IMG/VR virus record: IMGVR_UViG_3300033145_001771
Location: 1-63,847 of that record
Strand: one strand, 5' to 3'
Length of the DNA stretch: 63,847 nucleotides
From: a virus
The position numbers were made by a program, and so were the translations under genes. Below the pieces are notes generated by a model. That model ran no database searches and was not told the origin of the DNA. It was given only the letters and a program-made list of their open reading frames with translations. Positions 20,615-31,037 of this stretch are shown here, piece after piece. Numbering within the stretch: position 1 is the first letter of the stretch; each line of letters starts with the position of its first letter.

Positions 20615-20640
20615 AAAACTGTCCTTTGAATTAGGAACAT

Positions 20641-20652
20641 TAAAAATATAAA
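20641..20652 (+). promoter_or_regulatory. TATA-box promoter for tail genes
   Basis: TAAAAATATAAACTTC and a second box (ATTATATAATG) lie 20-50 bp before the ATG at 20694; AGAGAGGT gives the ribosome site. The tail operon therefore may have its own promoter behind repeat A. Confidence 0.45.
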
Positions 20653-20693
20653 CTTCACATTATATAATGAGTAATGAACCAAGAGAGGTTTAA

Positions 20694-22073
20694 ATGATAA
20701 CTGAAGCAACTAAAGGGATAGTTATACTGCTAAGAAACAACGTAACAGACCCAAAAGATAGGGGCACCACCACTACTGAAACCTTTTCTGGGAACGGCAC
20801 AACCAAAACTTTTACTTTATCCAATAAACAGTTAAAAAACGTTATTGATGTGGATGTAACGGGTGAAACCCTAACATACACAGTTCATTATGATAATCCA
20901 GCTAACAGCAGTGATTATCCTTCTATAACTTTTACCACTGCGCCAAAATCAGGCATCGATAATATTTCTATCGAATACCACTATGGTGCCACGTGGATTT
21001 ATCCATCGTTTCCAAGACTTGATGCTACTATGCCAAGAATATCGCTCAGAGTTTTATCGTGTGTGTTTGATGAGCATGCTATCGGCAGTTATATAACAAA
21101 TACAGCGAAAGGCTCGCTATATATTACAAGATTCCAGATTGATGTGTGGGTTAAAGACAAAGAGATACTGGAAATTGACGGAACCAAATATTCTGGGGGA
21201 AAGCTTCTTGATAAGCTAAGTGATGATGTTCTCGATACAATTTTTGATAATAGGAGATGGCTTAAACGTAACTATAACATTTTAGATATAAGGCTGACAA
21301 ATTCACGACCCTGGCCATATGATGAAGAGCACCAGCTCTTTAGACAGACACTTGATTTTGAGCTATTATGTGAAGAGGAATCCGACCTTGCAACCGAACT
21401 CCACTCCACATTATTTGGTGGCCCAGGTTATTCTCATACCGATTTAAGAGATAAAGAAGTTAATGGGGTTATTGACCACGATTTGAGCAATATCAGCCAA
21501 GGCATTGGAAATATCGGCGATGGCACTAATTATGCACAGTTCTCAGATACTGGGCAGTTTACTGCATCTGGGGATGCTCGTTGGTATAACCACTTCAGAA
21601 TAGACCCTGAAAGATTTAGATTACCCGCTGAAAATGCTCCTTCGTATGGCTTAAAGGGTGTATTTCCAACCCTTGACTTCAATAGAAATACCGAAGAATC
21701 AGCATATCTTTCTGATTATGTTCCATACCGAAAGGATGAATTGTCAAATATTGGAATTGATATTAGTTGGACAAGCGAAACAGCAACAGGTGCTGTCGTT
21801 TGGGGTGTCGAATATTTATCAATTGCTGAAGGTGAGATTGTGGAGGGGGCAACAACAACGGTAACTCAAGTTGGACATTGCAACGAAGCAGGTAAGTTTA
21901 ACCGCACAGTGTTTGAGACAGATATTAGTGCTGCAAATATAGCAAGTGATGAAGATATTGCTTTACGCCTATTTAGAAAAGCAGATGATGATGCTGATAC
22001 TTTAAACGAAGATGCGAGATTGGTTGGTGTCCATCTCCTTTTCATTTCAAACAAGTTTGGTAAACCACTATAG
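20694..22073 (+). CDS. Probable tail terminator fused to a virion domain (459 aa)
   Basis: The N-terminal 230 residues (EATKGIVILLRNNVTDPKDRG... ) have the size and helical/strand pattern of tail completion proteins, interrupted by a Thr-rich beta insert (TTTTETFSGNGTTKTFTLSN). The C-terminal half carries a beta-rich domain with FDTD-type phage structural flavour (GVFPTLDFNRNTEESAYLSDYVPYRKDELSNIGIDISWTSETATGAV). Position before the tail tube genes supports the first part. The role of the C-terminal part is unknown. Confidence 0.5.
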   Translation: MITEATKGIVILLRNNVTDPKDRGTTTTETFSGNGTTKTFTLSNKQLKNVIDVDVTGETLTYTVHYDNPANSSDYPSITFTTAPKSGIDNISIEYHYGATWIYPSFPRLDATMPRISLRVLSCVFDEHAIGSYITNTAKGSLYITRFQIDVWVKDKEILEIDGTKYSGGKLLDKLSDDVLDTIFDNRRWLKRNYNILDIRLTNSRPWPYDEEHQLFRQTLDFELLCEEESDLATELHSTLFGGPGYSHTDLRDKEVNGVIDHDLSNISQGIGNIGDGTNYAQFSDTGQFTASGDARWYNHFRIDPERFRLPAENAPSYGLKGVFPTLDFNRNTEESAYLSDYVPYRKDELSNIGIDISWTSETATGAVVWGVEYLSIAEGEIVEGATTTVTQVGHCNEAGKFNRTVFETDISAANIASDEDIALRLFRKADDDADTLNEDARLVGVHLLFISNKFGKPL

Positions 22074-22081
22074 GAGGATAA

Positions 22082-22360
22082 ATGACAAACATAGTAAAAG
22101 ATAGAGCAGTAAAAAACATTAACCGGTCAATCGAAGTCGGTAATATCAAAGATGCAAAGCATTTAATTGACGCATATGACAGTTTGAACTTGCTAACTAA
22201 AAAGGAGAAGCAAGAATTTGCTGAGAAGATTCGAAAGTTTGAACCGACTTATGGATTATCAGTGAGCACAACGATTTCATCGACAGGTTGGGTTAAACCT
22301 GTTGAAAGTATAGATGTTGAGCAAAAACCAAAAAGGAAATCCAAAAGGAGAATAAAATAA
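22082..22360 (+). CDS. Small hypothetical tail-region protein (92 aa)
   Basis: Mostly helical with a strongly basic end (KPKRKSKRRIK). It sits between the terminator-like and tube genes with a good ribosome site (AGGAGGATAA). It may be a tail chaperone or DNA-binding factor; unrecognised. Confidence 0.55.
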   Translation: MTNIVKDRAVKNINRSIEVGNIKDAKHLIDAYDSLNLLTKKEKQEFAEKIRKFEPTYGLSVSTTISSTGWVKPVESIDVEQKPKRKSKRRIK

Positions 22361-22378
22361 ACTAAGAGGTGATAGAAA

Positions 22379-22768
22379 TTGACATCTTACAGAGGATTTG
22401 AAGGGATTGTGAAAATTGACGACAATGTTGTCGCATTGGCTCAAGGTTTAACTATAGACATTGATACAGGTGTTGAGGCGGTTTACGTTGTGGGAAAAAG
22501 AGACCCAGCACGGCTTAAGGAAGGACAAAGAAGCTATTCAGGAAGTATTGAAAGGTTATATTCAGACGATACGTTATTTGATAAACTAACAACTGCATCT
22601 GGAACACAGACTGAGTATACAATTTCTGGTGTTGTAACAGATGGAACTACTACAAGAAGCTTAGAAGTTAAGGGTGTTAAATTCAATGCTTGGAGCTGGG
22701 ATATGCCGAGAGATGACTTTGTTACTGAGTCTGCAGACTTTGTGGCGACGGGAGTCGTTTACAGTTAG
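22379..22768 (+). CDS. Major tail tube protein 1 (129 aa)
   Basis: It shares its plan with the next gene: SYRGFEGIVKIDDNVVALAQGLTIDI at the start, a KRDPARLKEGQRSYSGSIERLYSDD centre and DMPRDDFVTESADFVATGVVYS at the end. This is the two-sheet tail tube fold. The start is TTG, with GAGGTGATAG upstream; no in-frame ATG is available nearby. Confidence 0.75.
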   Translation: MTSYRGFEGIVKIDDNVVALAQGLTIDIDTGVEAVYVVGKRDPARLKEGQRSYSGSIERLYSDDTLFDKLTTASGTQTEYTISGVVTDGTTTRSLEVKGVKFNAWSWDMPRDDFVTESADFVATGVVYS

Positions 22769-22779
22769 GAGTGATATAA

Positions 22780-23181
22780 ATGAGTTATACCTTTAAGGGA
22801 TTCGAAGGAGAATTGAAGGAAGGCAGTTCGGGCAGTGAAACTACAGTTGCACTTGTGAAAGGTGTATCATTTACAATCAGCGGAGGCACTGAACCTGTTA
22901 GAGCCATTGGTTCAAGAACGCCATCTGAGTTTAAGCAGGGACCACAAGAAATTACTGGAACTATAGACAAGATGCATTTTGATAACAGGTTCATTACTAA
23001 TGTAAATTCAGACTATCCATCAGAGATGAGCTTGGTTATCAAAGCTACGAGCGATGCAGGAGACACCTTCACTGTTACGTTAGGCGGTGTTGTGTTTCCA
23101 GAGTTATCTTTCGATATGCCTGCAGAAGACTACGTAACTGAATCGGTTAGTTTTGAGGCAAAGACACTATCGTACAGCTAA
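22780..23181 (+). CDS. Major tail tube protein 2 (133 aa)
   Basis: A paralogue of the previous gene: TFKGFEGELKE, SRTPSEFKQGPQEITGTIDKMHFDN and DMPAEDYVTESVSFEAKTLSYS align block by block with it. The tube may be built from two alternating subunits, or one may form a specialised section. No tail sheath gene lies nearby, so a non-contractile tail is favoured. Confidence 0.75.
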   Translation: MSYTFKGFEGELKEGSSGSETTVALVKGVSFTISGGTEPVRAIGSRTPSEFKQGPQEITGTIDKMHFDNRFITNVNSDYPSEMSLVIKATSDAGDTFTVTLGGVVFPELSFDMPAEDYVTESVSFEAKTLSYS

Positions 23182-23215
23182 ATTAATCAAATAAAATCCA
23201 AGGGAGGATGATTAA

Positions 23216-23739
23216 ATGAAAGAATACTCGTTAGCTGATGTAGTTTCAGAGCTACAAGATGTAGAATATGAGATGCCATTTGAGGGTCAAGATGGGCCAG
23301 GGGTAATTAAGTTTAAAATCAAACCACTGTCATATGGTGTATTGAAAATTTTGATGAGGAAGTCTGGCGGGGATGAGCTATCAGCAGCAGATGAAATTGT
23401 TAAAAGGTCTGTTGTTGAGCTTGTAAAAGATGCAGACGGAAACATCAAAGAAATACCCGTTACAGCAGATACACTTGACAAGTTGCCTCCTGGCATCGTA
23501 ACAGCTCTGGCTACAAAAGTAAATGAAGTTTCGGGATTTGGAGTTGAACTTTCTGAAATAAAAAAATAGCAAACTCGGATGAGGGGCAGGTTGTCTATAC
23601 CTTATGCAGGGAATTTGGCTATCGCCCAGATGAGATTGGAAAGATGAGTCAGCTCCAAATAAATTTTCTTTTAGCCGGACTTCAGAGGGAAGCAAAACAA
23701 ATCAAAAGAGAAATGAAAAGTATCAAACGAATGAGGTGA
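23216..23739 (+). CDS. Tail assembly chaperone with programmed -1 frameshift (117 and 174 aa)
   Basis: The zero-frame product ends at TAG 23567-23569 (117 residues). Just before the stop is the slippery heptamer A AAA AAA (23560-23566). A -1 shift there opens a second frame (ANSDEGQVVYTLCREFGYRP... ) running to TGA 23737-23739 and giving a 174-residue extension product. This G/GT arrangement lies immediately before the tape measure gene, as in lambda and most long-tailed phages. The chaperone holds the tape measure during tail assembly. Confidence 0.88.
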
Positions 23740-23743
23740 AGTA

Positions 23744-25798
23744 ATGGTAGGGATAGCTGGCATTGCCGGAATGCAAATCATCATCAGCGCGGTTGACCGA
23801 GCTACTGGTACAATGACTCGCATCGGTGCTCAAGCTAATGCAATGGCTCACCAAGTCGAAGGTGCTAATAAGCGAATGCTTCTCTCTACTAAACAGATGG
23901 GAATGGCATTCACAGCAGTCGGAGCTGGGGCTGCAATTGCTACCGGTCTTGCTGTAAAATCTGCTATGTCGTTTGAATCTGAAATGACTGACGCATTGAT
24001 GATGTTTGGTAAGGTGAGTGCTGATACACGAGCAGAAATGGAAAAAGTAGCTATTTCATGCTCAAGAGATTTAGGCATACCTGCCGCTCAATCTGCTAAG
24101 GCGTTCTATTATCTTGGGAGTGCTGGCTTGGATACAACAACCGCCATAGGAACACTTCCAGCTGTTCTCAAATTTGCCCGGGTTGGTTTAATTGATACAG
24201 CAGATGCGGCCGAGATGACTATGACAGCTATGAAAGTGTTTGGATATGAAGCGAAAGATTCAACGAGAATTACAGACATATTTATGGAGGGTGTTCGAAA
24301 TGCACAAATAACAACAGCTGAACTATCTGAGTCATTTAAATATGTTGCTCCAGTAGCAAAACAATTAGGGATGTCTCTTGAAGAAACTACTGCTGTGATA
24401 GGGATGTTGGGGGATGCAGGTATCCGCGGCTCGATGGCTGGTACCTCATTAAGAAGAGCTTTATTGAATTTGGCAGCACCGACGGCACAACAAAAAGAAA
24501 TGCTAGATAAATTAGGAGTTAGAGTTACTGATGCAAGTGGCAAGTTTGTCGGAATGGCAAGTGTTCTTGACCAGCTAAATGAAGCAACGAGAGGTATGGG
24601 AGAAACAGAAAAAGCAGCGGCTATGAAGGTTCTATTTGGAGCAAGAGCTGTAGCAGGGATGTCTGCGATTATGGAAATGGGGGGAGATAGACTAAAAGAC
24701 TACACTGCCAAGTTAAAAGATTCAAGCGCTACATCCGAGATGCTGGCAGACAAGAAGAAAGATTTAAGATTCCAAATTGAGCAACTAAAGGCAGAGTTTG
24801 GAGCACTGGCAATCGAACTTGGAACTGTTTTAATTCCAATTCTTAAGGATACACTTATCCCAGCAATAAGAAAAGTCGTTGAATGGTTTAGCGGACTAAG
24901 TCCAACGATGAAGAAAGTAATAGCAATCGGAGGACTTTTAACTGCTGCGATTGGTTTAATTGTTGGTCCACTTTTACTATTAGCAAGTCCAATAAGCGTA
25001 GTAATCGGATTGCTTATAAAATTGGCTTCCACGTTTTATCTTCTCACTGGTCCAATTGGATTAATTGTTTTAGCAATTGGTGGTTTAGCAGTCGCTTGGA
25101 AAATGAACCTATTTGGAATTCAAGACAAAACAAAAGCGGTCATAGATAAGATAAAGGGACTTTTTGAGAAATGGAAAAAGATTATCTTTTCAATGTCGGG
25201 GCCATTTGGATTATTAAAAGAGGCTTGGGATAGAAATCTATTCGATATTCAAGGAAAGACAAAATGGTTTGTTGATAAAATATTATCAATTATCCAGCCC
25301 TTAATTGATGGAATCAAATGGCTTGCTGAAGTTACTGGAATTTGGAAAGAGCAGGTTGATGCGGTAAGTGAGTCACACGAGGAATTAGCAAAAACAACAA
25401 AAGCTGCAAATGATGAAATCGTCAGGTCAAATGAGTTAGCATCCAAATCTTATGAAAAATTGACTGAAGCTATGCCAGGCGCACCGGCAAAAGCTTGGGG
25501 CAAGTATTTCACCATGAAGTATACTCTTGGTGGAAGAGAATATACGATTGCTGGAACATCTCAAGCAGCAGTTCTTGAAGCACTAAAAGCAAAAGGACCC
25601 GGCGTTAAAGCTATAAGAATTCCGTCTGCACAAGAAGGTGGTTTAGTTACTAAAGGTGGTCTAGTACAAGTTCATCCTGATGAATTAATTATCCCACGCA
25701 AATTACGAGAAAGACCTACTACAATCATTCAAAACATAACGGTTAGAACTGATGAGCAAGCCAGAATATTACGTCTCAATCCCAATGCTTGGTGGTAG
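23744..25798 (+). CDS. Tail tape measure protein (684 aa)
   Basis: It sets tail length. The TP901-type core is visible at residues about 60-270 (FESEMTDALMMFGKVSADTRAEMEKVAI..., GSMAGTSLRRALLNLAAPT), followed by several hydrophobic segments (IAIGGLLTAAIGLIVGPLLLLAS and LIVLAIGGLAVAW) and a C-terminal region with QEGGLVTKGGLVQVHPDELIIPRKL. At 684 residues the tail should be about 100 nm if the usual length relation holds. It overlaps the next gene by 10 bp. Confidence 0.9.
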   Translation: MVGIAGIAGMQIIISAVDRATGTMTRIGAQANAMAHQVEGANKRMLLSTKQMGMAFTAVGAGAAIATGLAVKSAMSFESEMTDALMMFGKVSADTRAEMEKVAISCSRDLGIPAAQSAKAFYYLGSAGLDTTTAIGTLPAVLKFARVGLIDTADAAEMTMTAMKVFGYEAKDSTRITDIFMEGVRNAQITTAELSESFKYVAPVAKQLGMSLEETTAVIGMLGDAGIRGSMAGTSLRRALLNLAAPTAQQKEMLDKLGVRVTDASGKFVGMASVLDQLNEATRGMGETEKAAAMKVLFGARAVAGMSAIMEMGGDRLKDYTAKLKDSSATSEMLADKKKDLRFQIEQLKAEFGALAIELGTVLIPILKDTLIPAIRKVVEWFSGLSPTMKKVIAIGGLLTAAIGLIVGPLLLLASPISVVIGLLIKLASTFYLLTGPIGLIVLAIGGLAVAWKMNLFGIQDKTKAVIDKIKGLFEKWKKIIFSMSGPFGLLKEAWDRNLFDIQGKTKWFVDKILSIIQPLIDGIKWLAEVTGIWKEQVDAVSESHEELAKTTKAANDEIVRSNELASKSYEKLTEAMPGAPAKAWGKYFTMKYTLGGREYTIAGTSQAAVLEALKAKGPGVKAIRIPSAQEGGLVTKGGLVQVHPDELIIPRKLRERPTTIIQNITVRTDEQARILRLNPNAWW

Positions 25799-28700
25799 AG
25801 TTGCGATTTGGAAACAGAGATTCTTATAATAACGACCTAAAGATTTTATCAACAGAACCTTCGGGCGCAGTCAATATTGATACTGACGCTGGTTTAATTC
25901 GGTTAAATGATGGTTTTACGTCTGGAACTGTTTATTCCACTAATTTATTGCCTTCTAATGCTAGAATAGATTCTTTTTCTTATGATGAGGGATTTGATGA
26001 TTACTCAAGTATCGAATCTCAAAGTGGAATCGTTATCGGGAATTCTATGGCTACTGTAGAAGGCCCAAAGCGAAAGAAGATTACAATCACAGAAAGGTCG
26101 GGGAATACACTAACTGATTATCAAGTTAAAATTCCGGTTGCTTATGAAGATGATATGAAACCCGACTTTTCTGATTTAAGGTTTTATGATGCATCGGGGA
26201 CTCTACCTTATTGGATTGAGGATTATACAGCAGGAAGTTCTGGAAATGTTTGGGTTAAAGTCCCGTTAATTCCAGCAAATACTTCGGTTGATATCTACAT
26301 GGGATATGGGAATCCATCGGCGACGAGTGCGAGCGATGGGGATGCGACGTTTGAGTTCTTTGATGACTTCGATGATGCTTCGATTGATTCATCTAAATGG
26401 GATACTGGGGGCACACCATCTGAAAGTGGTGGTATTCTTACAATTGATGATGGTGGAGATTGTATTAGAGGCAAGACAAATTTCACATTTAAAGCGTTGA
26501 GGGCGAGGGCGAATACTGTATCTGGTTATACCGCTTTTGGTTTCATAAATGTTGATACCGCAGATGGAAATCAACTAAAACCTTTTGAGATGATTTATGG
26601 GTTTTCGACATCAACTAAGACTTACAGCGGGACTACAACCAATTCCGAATCTACCGACGTAGGAGATTATATGAACGCCTATCACATCTATGACATCAAT
26701 TGGAGAAGTGGAGAGGCGAAGTTTTACATTGATGGTTCACTTGTGGATACAGATACAACGTATGTATCAGCAAGTGCTATACCAGTAGGATTTTCTATAT
26801 ATTCACCCAATTCAGGTGTTGGTTATCTCGATTGGATTCTCGTCCGCAAATATGCCTCCCCAGAACCAGATGTTGTGGTAGCTGAGGAGGAAAATACACC
26901 AACATCATATCTAACTGGAAATCTTAATGAATCATTAGCTAATCTTAGAAAAACATTTAATTATAACGCAAAAGCACCACTAACTGGAGATTACTTATTT
27001 GCAGCATATTCCGAAGATAATACTAATTGGTATTCCTCGTCTGGATATGTCAATACATGGGATGCTTTAGCTTCTGGCTCGGATTCAATTGATATCTCAG
27101 GACTTGGATTCTCTAATCCATTCTATTACAAAATTAAAATAGAACCACCAAGTGGTGATGCATTATTATATGATGTCTCAACTGATTATGAAGAATCGGT
27201 ATCACCTCCATCGGGTTGCAAGTTCAATTTCTCAGAAGATGCAGAAACATGGTCAAACGACTATGAAGTAACAGCGAGCGGCGCTGGCTCTATTGATTTA
27301 GGTGGAGCAAACTGTGACGATGTATTTTATTACCGGGCAACCCTCTGGGGTGACAACGATGTAAAGTTAAAAGAAATTACAGCAAACTATGATTTAGATG
27401 TCTCTAAACCCTGTGTAAAGGTCGAAATCTGGGATAAAAACGACGTTAAAAGAACATCACCTTATGAGCTTGAAGTTGAATCTGTTTCTGTTACCAATAC
27501 ATTGACTTCAAAGGTCGATACGTTTGAGATTGTTTTGCGTAATGATAGTGGAAAATATCAATAAAGATGTCAAAATTTATTTCGGATATAATAATCAATA
27601 CACCCAAAAAATTTATGGGTTTATTGACCGAATTCGTTTCAGGAGAAGTTCATATGCAAATGAGCAATGCATTTTGGAAGGCAGGAGCTACGAAGCAAAA
27701 CTATACTTCAGAAGGCTGTCTAATGAATCCCATCGCTCATATTCTGAGAAAGGAGCAGGAGAAATCGTAATTGACTTGATGGATACTTATCTTCCAACTG
27801 CTGAAAGTGGAATTACTACAGAAAATGTTATACCCGGAGGATTGCAAGACGATGTTACCCAAACTGAAAATAACACAGCAAAAGAGATTTATCAGAAAAA
27901 TACAGAAGAGATACTAAACTGGTCTTTTGAAACTAATGACCCACCCAGCAATTGGAGTTATACAAGCGAGGGTGGTACTACAAGCTTTACTCGGTCAGAC
28001 CAGCATACCACAGATGGAAGTTATACCGGAAGATTATATGCTTTAGCTAATCCTGATACCAATGCAGGTGCCTATATTACACAAAATGTAGACTTCACAA
28101 ACATCGATAAGTTAATTTTTGATGTATATCTTAGTGGATATAGTGATGGTGCGGCAGCAGCTTATGTATACATCGATTCAGATTTAGTTTGGTCAAAACA
28201 ACTTCCAGGACCTGCACCCCCATATTCCACCCCCCAAGAGCAGCCATATAACAATGTTGAAATTGATTGCTCCAGTTATACCGGAACAAAAACCCTTAAG
28301 CTAAGAGTTTGGGCAAAACAATCCACGCTCTATAGTCTAGCTGCATTTTGGGATAACTTCCGAACTTATAGAGCTGACCAAGGGAGCAACATAGCATGCG
28401 GTCAGACATTCACTACTGGCTCTGATGTCCAAAACATTAGCAGAATTAAGTTCTTGGTTAGCAAAAATAATTATACAGGTTCGAATCCACTGACTTGTAA
28501 AATCTATACCGACTCTTCAAAAGGAACTCTCTTAGGAACAGCTACAAATGCTGAAATCCCCCCAAGCAAAGACTGGATTGATTTCCACTTTAATCCAATA
28601 GTTGCGGTTACACCAAATACCCAATATTATGTAGAACTAACTCCGCCACTTGATGCACGTGAAAGCCCAGATGGCAAAATATTGTTTTATTATCAAAACA

Positions 28701-29413
28701 CTGATGTATTATCAGGTGGCAATTTCTACACAATAGAAGACGAAACAGCAACTTCTCAATCATCATATGATGCAGCAATTAAAACATCATTTATACTGAA
28801 TTACATTGAATCAATTTCATTTGCTAAAAATGAAACTGTGTTTGATGCAGTGGAGAAGCTTTCTAAATATTATGATTTCGATTGGTATATTGATTTTAAT
28901 AAAGACTTAAACTTTTTCCCAAAAGAAACGAAGGCTAGCAACTTCTTATTCAATGAATCAGATTCAATTCAATCAGCAGAGATTCAAGAAGATGGATTTT
29001 ATATCCGAAATACTATTGATGTCGAAGGTTCTGGAAGTGTATCTTATAGCACGAATGATTCCAGCTCTCAAACTATTTATAACCAAAGAGATTTATATGT
29101 CAAAGATGTTTCAATAGATAGTAACACATATGCTTCTGGGGTTGCTGAAAGTCTGCTTGCAGATTGGAAAACTACCCGAAAGAGTGGCAAAATAACAACG
29201 GTGGGGCTGCCAGAGCTCAATGTAGGTGAAATCATTTGGGTTGAGATTCCAAACTCAAGTGTGAACGGTGAATATACGGTTGCCGAATTAAGAACTACGT
29301 TTGTTGCGCCTAATATATTTGAATCTGAGATAACGCTAAATGAAGTGCTTCCTGAGTCTTGGGAGTATTTGGATAAATTAAAGAAAAGAACAGACGTACT
29401 GGAGATTTATTAA
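25789..29413 (+). CDS. Distal tail / baseplate protein, split by a frame change (about 1207 aa combined)
   Basis: The first frame (25789-27564) has a DUF2341-type domain (about residues 97-205: RKKITITERSGNTLTDYQVKIP... ) and a concanavalin-like segment (LDWILVRKYASPEP). It ends VSVTNTLTSKVDTFEIVLRNDSGKYQ, and the continuing sequence INKDVKIYFGYNNQYTQKIYGFIDRIRF is found in the +1 frame (to 29413). Joined, the region reads as one tail-hub-like domain, so one base too many near the AAAA at 27552-27555 is the simplest reading. The second part includes carbohydrate-binding-like beta domains. A true recoding event cannot be excluded. Confidence 0.7.
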
Positions 29414-29433
29414 TCAAGCCTGATATCTTATCA

Positions 29434-29441
29434 ATTTTTTT
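29434..29441 (+). terminator. T-tract terminator of virion operon
   Basis: TTTTTTTGT starts about 20 bp after the last virion stop, on the coding strand. A minus-strand T tract (complement of 29602-29607) ends the opposing operon on the other side of repeat B. Confidence 0.5.
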
Positions 29442-29616
29442 GTTAGGTGAAGGAAATAACCTTCAACACCCAAAAACCGAGAGCATCGCTGGGAAGTTCT
29501 TATTTCAAAGGTATTGATTCCCACCCGAGAGCGTCGATGGGGTAATGTCGTTTATACCCATTTTTATACCTTAACCCCTATATGTTAAAGGTAGAAAATA
29601 GCAAAAAACCACATTT
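29442..29616 (-). repeat. Dispersed intergenic repeat, copy B
   Basis: It fills the gap between converging operons and aligns with copy A over its whole length when reversed. Within it, two tandem half-units are visible on the plus strand: GAGAGCATCGCTGGG and, about 55 bp later, GAGAGCGTCGATGGG. It begins immediately downstream of the minus-strand glycosyltransferase stop. Confidence 0.75.
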
Positions 29617-30729
29617 TTAACTGTATGCTTCTAATCTTTTAACAGCAATCTTAGCTGCATTCTCCCATGTCCATTTGTTTTTCATATCTTTACCTGCCTG
29701 GATGCCTTTTTTCTTTACATCGTCTGGATTTTCATATACATCTCTCATAATTTCTCTTAGATGCATAGTTGATGGGATTGCTATTTCTTGATTATAGTAG
29801 TCTAGACAAAAACTACTCGCTAATCTCATAGAAACTTTTTCCAATCCTATGATATCGATTAGATATCCATTTCTATCATTGATAAAGTCAGTTTGCCCAC
29901 CCCAATTGGTCATAATAGCAGGTAACCCACACGCCATAGCTTCTGAAGCAGGCAGACACCACGATTCTCCTCTGGAAGGTAAAACAAAACAATCTGCTGT
30001 GTTATAGAGGTGAGCCATTTCCATATCTGTTAGTTTTCTGTGAACTAGCTGGACATCAGGAAGATGTGTATCTCTAACTTTAAGTATAGTATTACTGATA
30101 AGTTGATTTACTACCATTCTATCGTAATTTGTATCTGAAAATAGATATGATTTGATTATAAGGGTTATGTCATCTTCATCTGTAAATTCAGAAACGTATG
30201 CTTTTAATAACTCACCCCACCCCTTTCTGAACATAAACTGGCCAACAGCTATAAATGCAAATTCCTTTCTTTTAAGGTTTAATGGAGTTAGGTTTGGTTT
30301 AAATATATTAGTATCTACTCCATGAGGAACAATATGCAATTTATCTTTAGATACCCCGCCTCTAGCGAAAGTTTCTACGTTAAATTTACAAGGAATCCAA
30401 ATCTCATCCATTTGATTGCAGTATGCTGTCCAAACAGGTGGCAATGAGTTAGTCTCAAAAACACATTGACCTATAGTAGGTTTTTCATGATATATTCTAA
30501 ACCGCTGGGGGGTTACACAATTAACTTCCACGTCCCCTGCACCAAAGCCTTTCGCCATTAACTCATATAATCTTGGTTGTGTTATAATTTTAGTTACGTC
30601 TACAGAGCCCTCTTTTACTCGGATGTCAACACCTAACTTATCAAGAGCAAGCGCAAAATTACGCCCAACGCTTGCGTAGCCAGACCAATCTCCAATCGGC
30701 GCAAAATAATCTACTGAAACCATTTTCAC
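29617..30729 (-). CDS. Glycosyltransferase, GT4 type (370 aa)
   Basis: A GT-B fold enzyme transferring sugar from a nucleotide sugar. Visible features: VPHGVDTNIFKP linker, AVGQFMFRKGWGELLKAY start of the donor-binding domain, and the C-terminal LPSRGESWCLPASEAMACGLPAI block with the E-x7-E motif. Full length. It is the last gene of the long minus-strand operon and overlaps its upstream neighbour by 4 bp. Confidence 0.85.
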   Translation of the reverse strand: MKMVSVDYFAPIGDWSGYASVGRNFALALDKLGVDIRVKEGSVDVTKIITQPRLYELMAKGFGAGDVEVNCVTPQRFRIYHEKPTIGQCVFETNSLPPVWTAYCNQMDEIWIPCKFNVETFARGGVSKDKLHIVPHGVDTNIFKPNLTPLNLKRKEFAFIAVGQFMFRKGWGELLKAYVSEFTDEDDITLIIKSYLFSDTNYDRMVVNQLISNTILKVRDTHLPDVQLVHRKLTDMEMAHLYNTADCFVLPSRGESWCLPASEAMACGLPAIMTNWGGQTDFINDRNGYLIDIIGLEKVSMRLASSFCLDYYNQEIAIPSTMHLREIMRDVYENPDDVKKKGIQAGKDMKNKWTWENAAKIAVKRLEAYS

Positions 30730-31037
30730 CTCTTTAATCCTTCCAATTCTTTCTCAGTTGTAAATGGTAATAGTTTTGCCTTATTTTTACCAACGTAGAA
30801 TGCTCTGCATTTAAAGTTATAGTATACATGGAACGGATTAAGCTTTTCACCACTATATATTGGTCCTTCAACCTTTATTGATTCCTTGATTATTCGATAT
30901 CCTTTTGCTGTTACTTTCGTTAAAAATCTTTCTTTATGTGCTTCAATCGATTCGCTAAACGAGCCAGTATTTACCAAATCTTGATGCACATCCTTATTTA
31001 TTGCTATACTCCAGCCAAATAGCTTAATCTTTCTCAT
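30726..31037 (-). CDS. Hypothetical protein (103 aa)
   Basis: Basic and mixed alpha/beta, beginning MRKIKLFGWSIAINKD. No motif recognised. It is coupled by 4- and 14-bp overlaps to two glycosyltransferase genes, so it probably belongs to the same pathway or rides in the operon. Confidence 0.55.
   Translation of the reverse strand: MRKIKLFGWSIAINKDVHQDLVNTGSFSESIEAHKERFLTKVTAKGYRIIKESIKVEGPIYSGEKLNPFHVYYNFKCRAFYVGKNKAKLLPFTTEKELEGLKR

Noticed and set aside
20443-20634. 63-codon open frame after the gp10-like gene
   Set aside because: It lies in repeat copy A, and the equivalent frame in copy B is interrupted, so the sequence is not coding.
22379-23739. Contractile tail (myovirus)
   Set aside because: No tail sheath gene between connector and tape measure; two tube-like genes only.
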